A stretch of 6,988 bases of DNA, from assembly GCA_964648215.1 (NCBI GenBank), contig CAZYMF010000235.1:1-6988 (forward strand). The letters are read 5' to 3'. The notes under the pieces are model-generated. The model saw only the letters and a program-made list of their open reading frames with translations, had not been told where the DNA came from and searched no databases. Source of the DNA: CAZYMF01 sp964648215 (GTDB taxonomy: Bacteria > Desulfobacterota > Binatia > HRBIN30 > JACQVA1). Positions 5,942 through 6,988 of this stretch are shown here, piece by piece (the stretch's first letter is position 1; the number at the start of each line of letters is the position of its first letter). The position numbers and the translations under genes were made by a program.

Positions 5942-6988
5942 AGGACGTCGCCGTTCTCGGCGTGGGCATGTACCGCTTCGGCATGTGGGCCGACGTGACC
6001 AACGCCACCATGGCCCGCGAGGCCGGAGTGATGGCGCTGCGCGACGCGGGCCTCTCCTTCAGCGACGTGCAGGCGGCCTACGTCGGCCACATCTTCGCCC
6101 AGGTGATGGCGGGCGTGCGCGCGATGAAGGAGTTCGGCCTCACCGGCATCCCGATCCAGCGCATCGAGAATGCGTCGGCCACCGGCTCGGCGGCGTTCCG
6201 CGAGGCTTGCCTCGCCGTGGCCGAGGGACGCCACGACGTCGTCATGGTGCTTGGTTTCGACAAGATGACCACCATGATCCAGCAGTCGACCCAGGGCAGC
6301 GCGCCCGAGGACATGGAGGACGTCATCCTGCCTGCCGCCTTCTTCGCGCTGTGGGCGACCCGCCGCATGCACGAGCGCGGCATGAAGGCGGAGCACCTGG
6401 CGCGGATCGCCGCGAAGAACTTCAACAACGGCGCCCTCAATCCGATGAGCCAGAGGCAGGCGGACAAGCCGATCACGGTGGAGAAGGTGCTCGGCGCGCG
6501 GATGGTGGCGTGGCCGCTGACGACGATGATGTCGTGCCCTGTCGGCGACGGCGCCGCCTGCGCCATCGTCGGCCGCGCCGACCTGGCCAAGAAGCTGCGG
6601 CCGGATCGCCCGGTGGTGCGCGTGATCGCCTCGGCGCTGCAGAGCGAGAAGTACGCGCCCGGCCATCTCTTCATCGGCCCGGTCGTCGGCCCGGCGCGGA
6701 TGAGCGTCGACTCGTCGAAGGAGGTCTACGAGGAGGCCGGCGTCGGTCCGGAGGACCTCGACCTGGTGCAGGTGCACGACGCCTTCGCCATCGAGGAGCT
6801 CGAGTACTACGAGCTCCTCGGCCTGTGTAAGCCGGGCGAGGCGGAGAAGTGCATCGAGCAGGGCGACTTCGAATTGGGCGGGCGCTTGCCGGTGTCGACC
6901 GACGGCGGCCTGATCGCGCGCGGCCATCCCGGCGGACCGACGGGCCTGGCGCAGATCTGGGAGACGACGCTGCAGCTGCGCGGCGAGG
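5938..6988 (+). CDS. Thiolase-fold acyltransferase/aldolase, Ltp/SCP-x type (3' end outside window)
   Basis: The first 350 residues are present and the frame is open at the window edge; family members are about 380-400 residues, so only the tail is missing. It starts with KDVAVLGVGMYRFG, typical of SCP-x/lipid-transfer-type thiolases. Later landmarks are HDAF (280-283) and GHPGGPTG (329-336), which carry the family's His280 and His330. At the place of the nucleophilic cysteine (NxCASG) the sequence is ENASATGS, with Ser80; a cysteine occurs only later at Cys91. Loss of that cysteine would disable normal thiolysis. The Ltp2 retro-aldolases, which work with a DUF35 partner on steroid side chains, are thiolase-fold enzymes that do not use it. 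The gene overlaps the DUF35 gene by ATGA. Likely role: C-C bond cleavage or formation on a CoA ester, in complex with the DUF35 protein. Exact reaction and substrate are inference. Confidence 0.92.
   Translation, partial: MKDVAVLGVGMYRFGMWADVTNATMAREAGVMALRDAGLSFSDVQAAYVGHIFAQVMAGVRAMKEFGLTGIPIQRIENASATGSAAFREACLAVAEGRHDVVMVLGFDKMTTMIQQSTQGSAPEDMEDVILPAAFFALWATRRMHERGMKAEHLARIAAKNFNNGALNPMSQRQADKPITVEKVLGARMVAWPLTTMMSCPVGDGAACAIVGRADLAKKLRPDRPVVRVIASALQSEKYAPGHLFIGPVVGPARMSVDSSKEVYEEAGVGPEDLDLVQVHDAFAIEELEYYELLGLCKPGEAEKCIEQGDFELGGRLPVSTDGGLIARGHPGGPTGLAQIWETTLQLRGE

Noticed and set aside
5764..6927. A 387-codon open frame on the minus strand opposite the thiolase-like gene
   Set aside because: The plus-strand reading has clear thiolase-fold landmarks and an ATGA junction with its partner. 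The minus-strand product is His/Arg/Ala-rich without a known motif.

Overview
The window is very GC-rich and tightly coding, with six recognisable protein genes and the last codons of a seventh. Nearly all belong to CoA-ester, amide and short-chain dehydrogenase chemistry. High GC, REP-like GGGAGAGGGT/ACCCTCTCCC hairpin repeats between genes, and enrichment in catabolic lipid and aromatic functions suggest a soil or aquatic proteobacterium or a former deltaproteobacterial group (Binatota- or Myxococcota-like). This is an inference from style; no phylogenetic marker is present.

Layout, left to right. (1) Positions 1-48 hold the last 15 codons of a plus-strand gene that may be a CaiB/BaiF-type CoA-transferase. 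(2) Positions 3162-114, minus strand, form a two-gene unit: an AMP-forming acyl-CoA ligase followed after 30 nt by an amidase-signature hydrolase. (3) Positions 3163-3462 are a divergent intergenic region with a strong inverted repeat. (4) Positions 3463-4224, plus strand, encode a classical NADP-type SDR. (5) Positions 4225-4471 are a convergent intergenic region with two more diverged copies of the same repeat family. (6) Positions 5293-4472, minus strand, encode a second classical SDR with an NAD-type acidic residue. (7) Positions 5294-5488 are a divergent control region with a purine-rich hairpin and a TetR-like palindrome. (8) Positions 5489-6988, plus strand, carry a Zn-ribbon/OB-fold (DUF35) protein overlapping by ATGA the start of a thiolase-fold protein that runs off the window.

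Taken together, the genes could handle a carboxylic acid or amide substrate. The amidase would release an acid, the ligase would activate it to a CoA thioester, the SDRs would oxidise or reduce hydroxy/keto groups, and the DUF35/thiolase-like pair would make or break a C-C bond. That route is inference; each family assignment is well supported by motifs.

The most interesting point is the thiolase-like protein. Serine sits where the family's nucleophilic cysteine is expected, and the protein is translationally coupled to a DUF35 partner. This resembles the Ltp2-ChsH2 retro-aldolases of steroid side-chain breakdown more than an ordinary thiolase.
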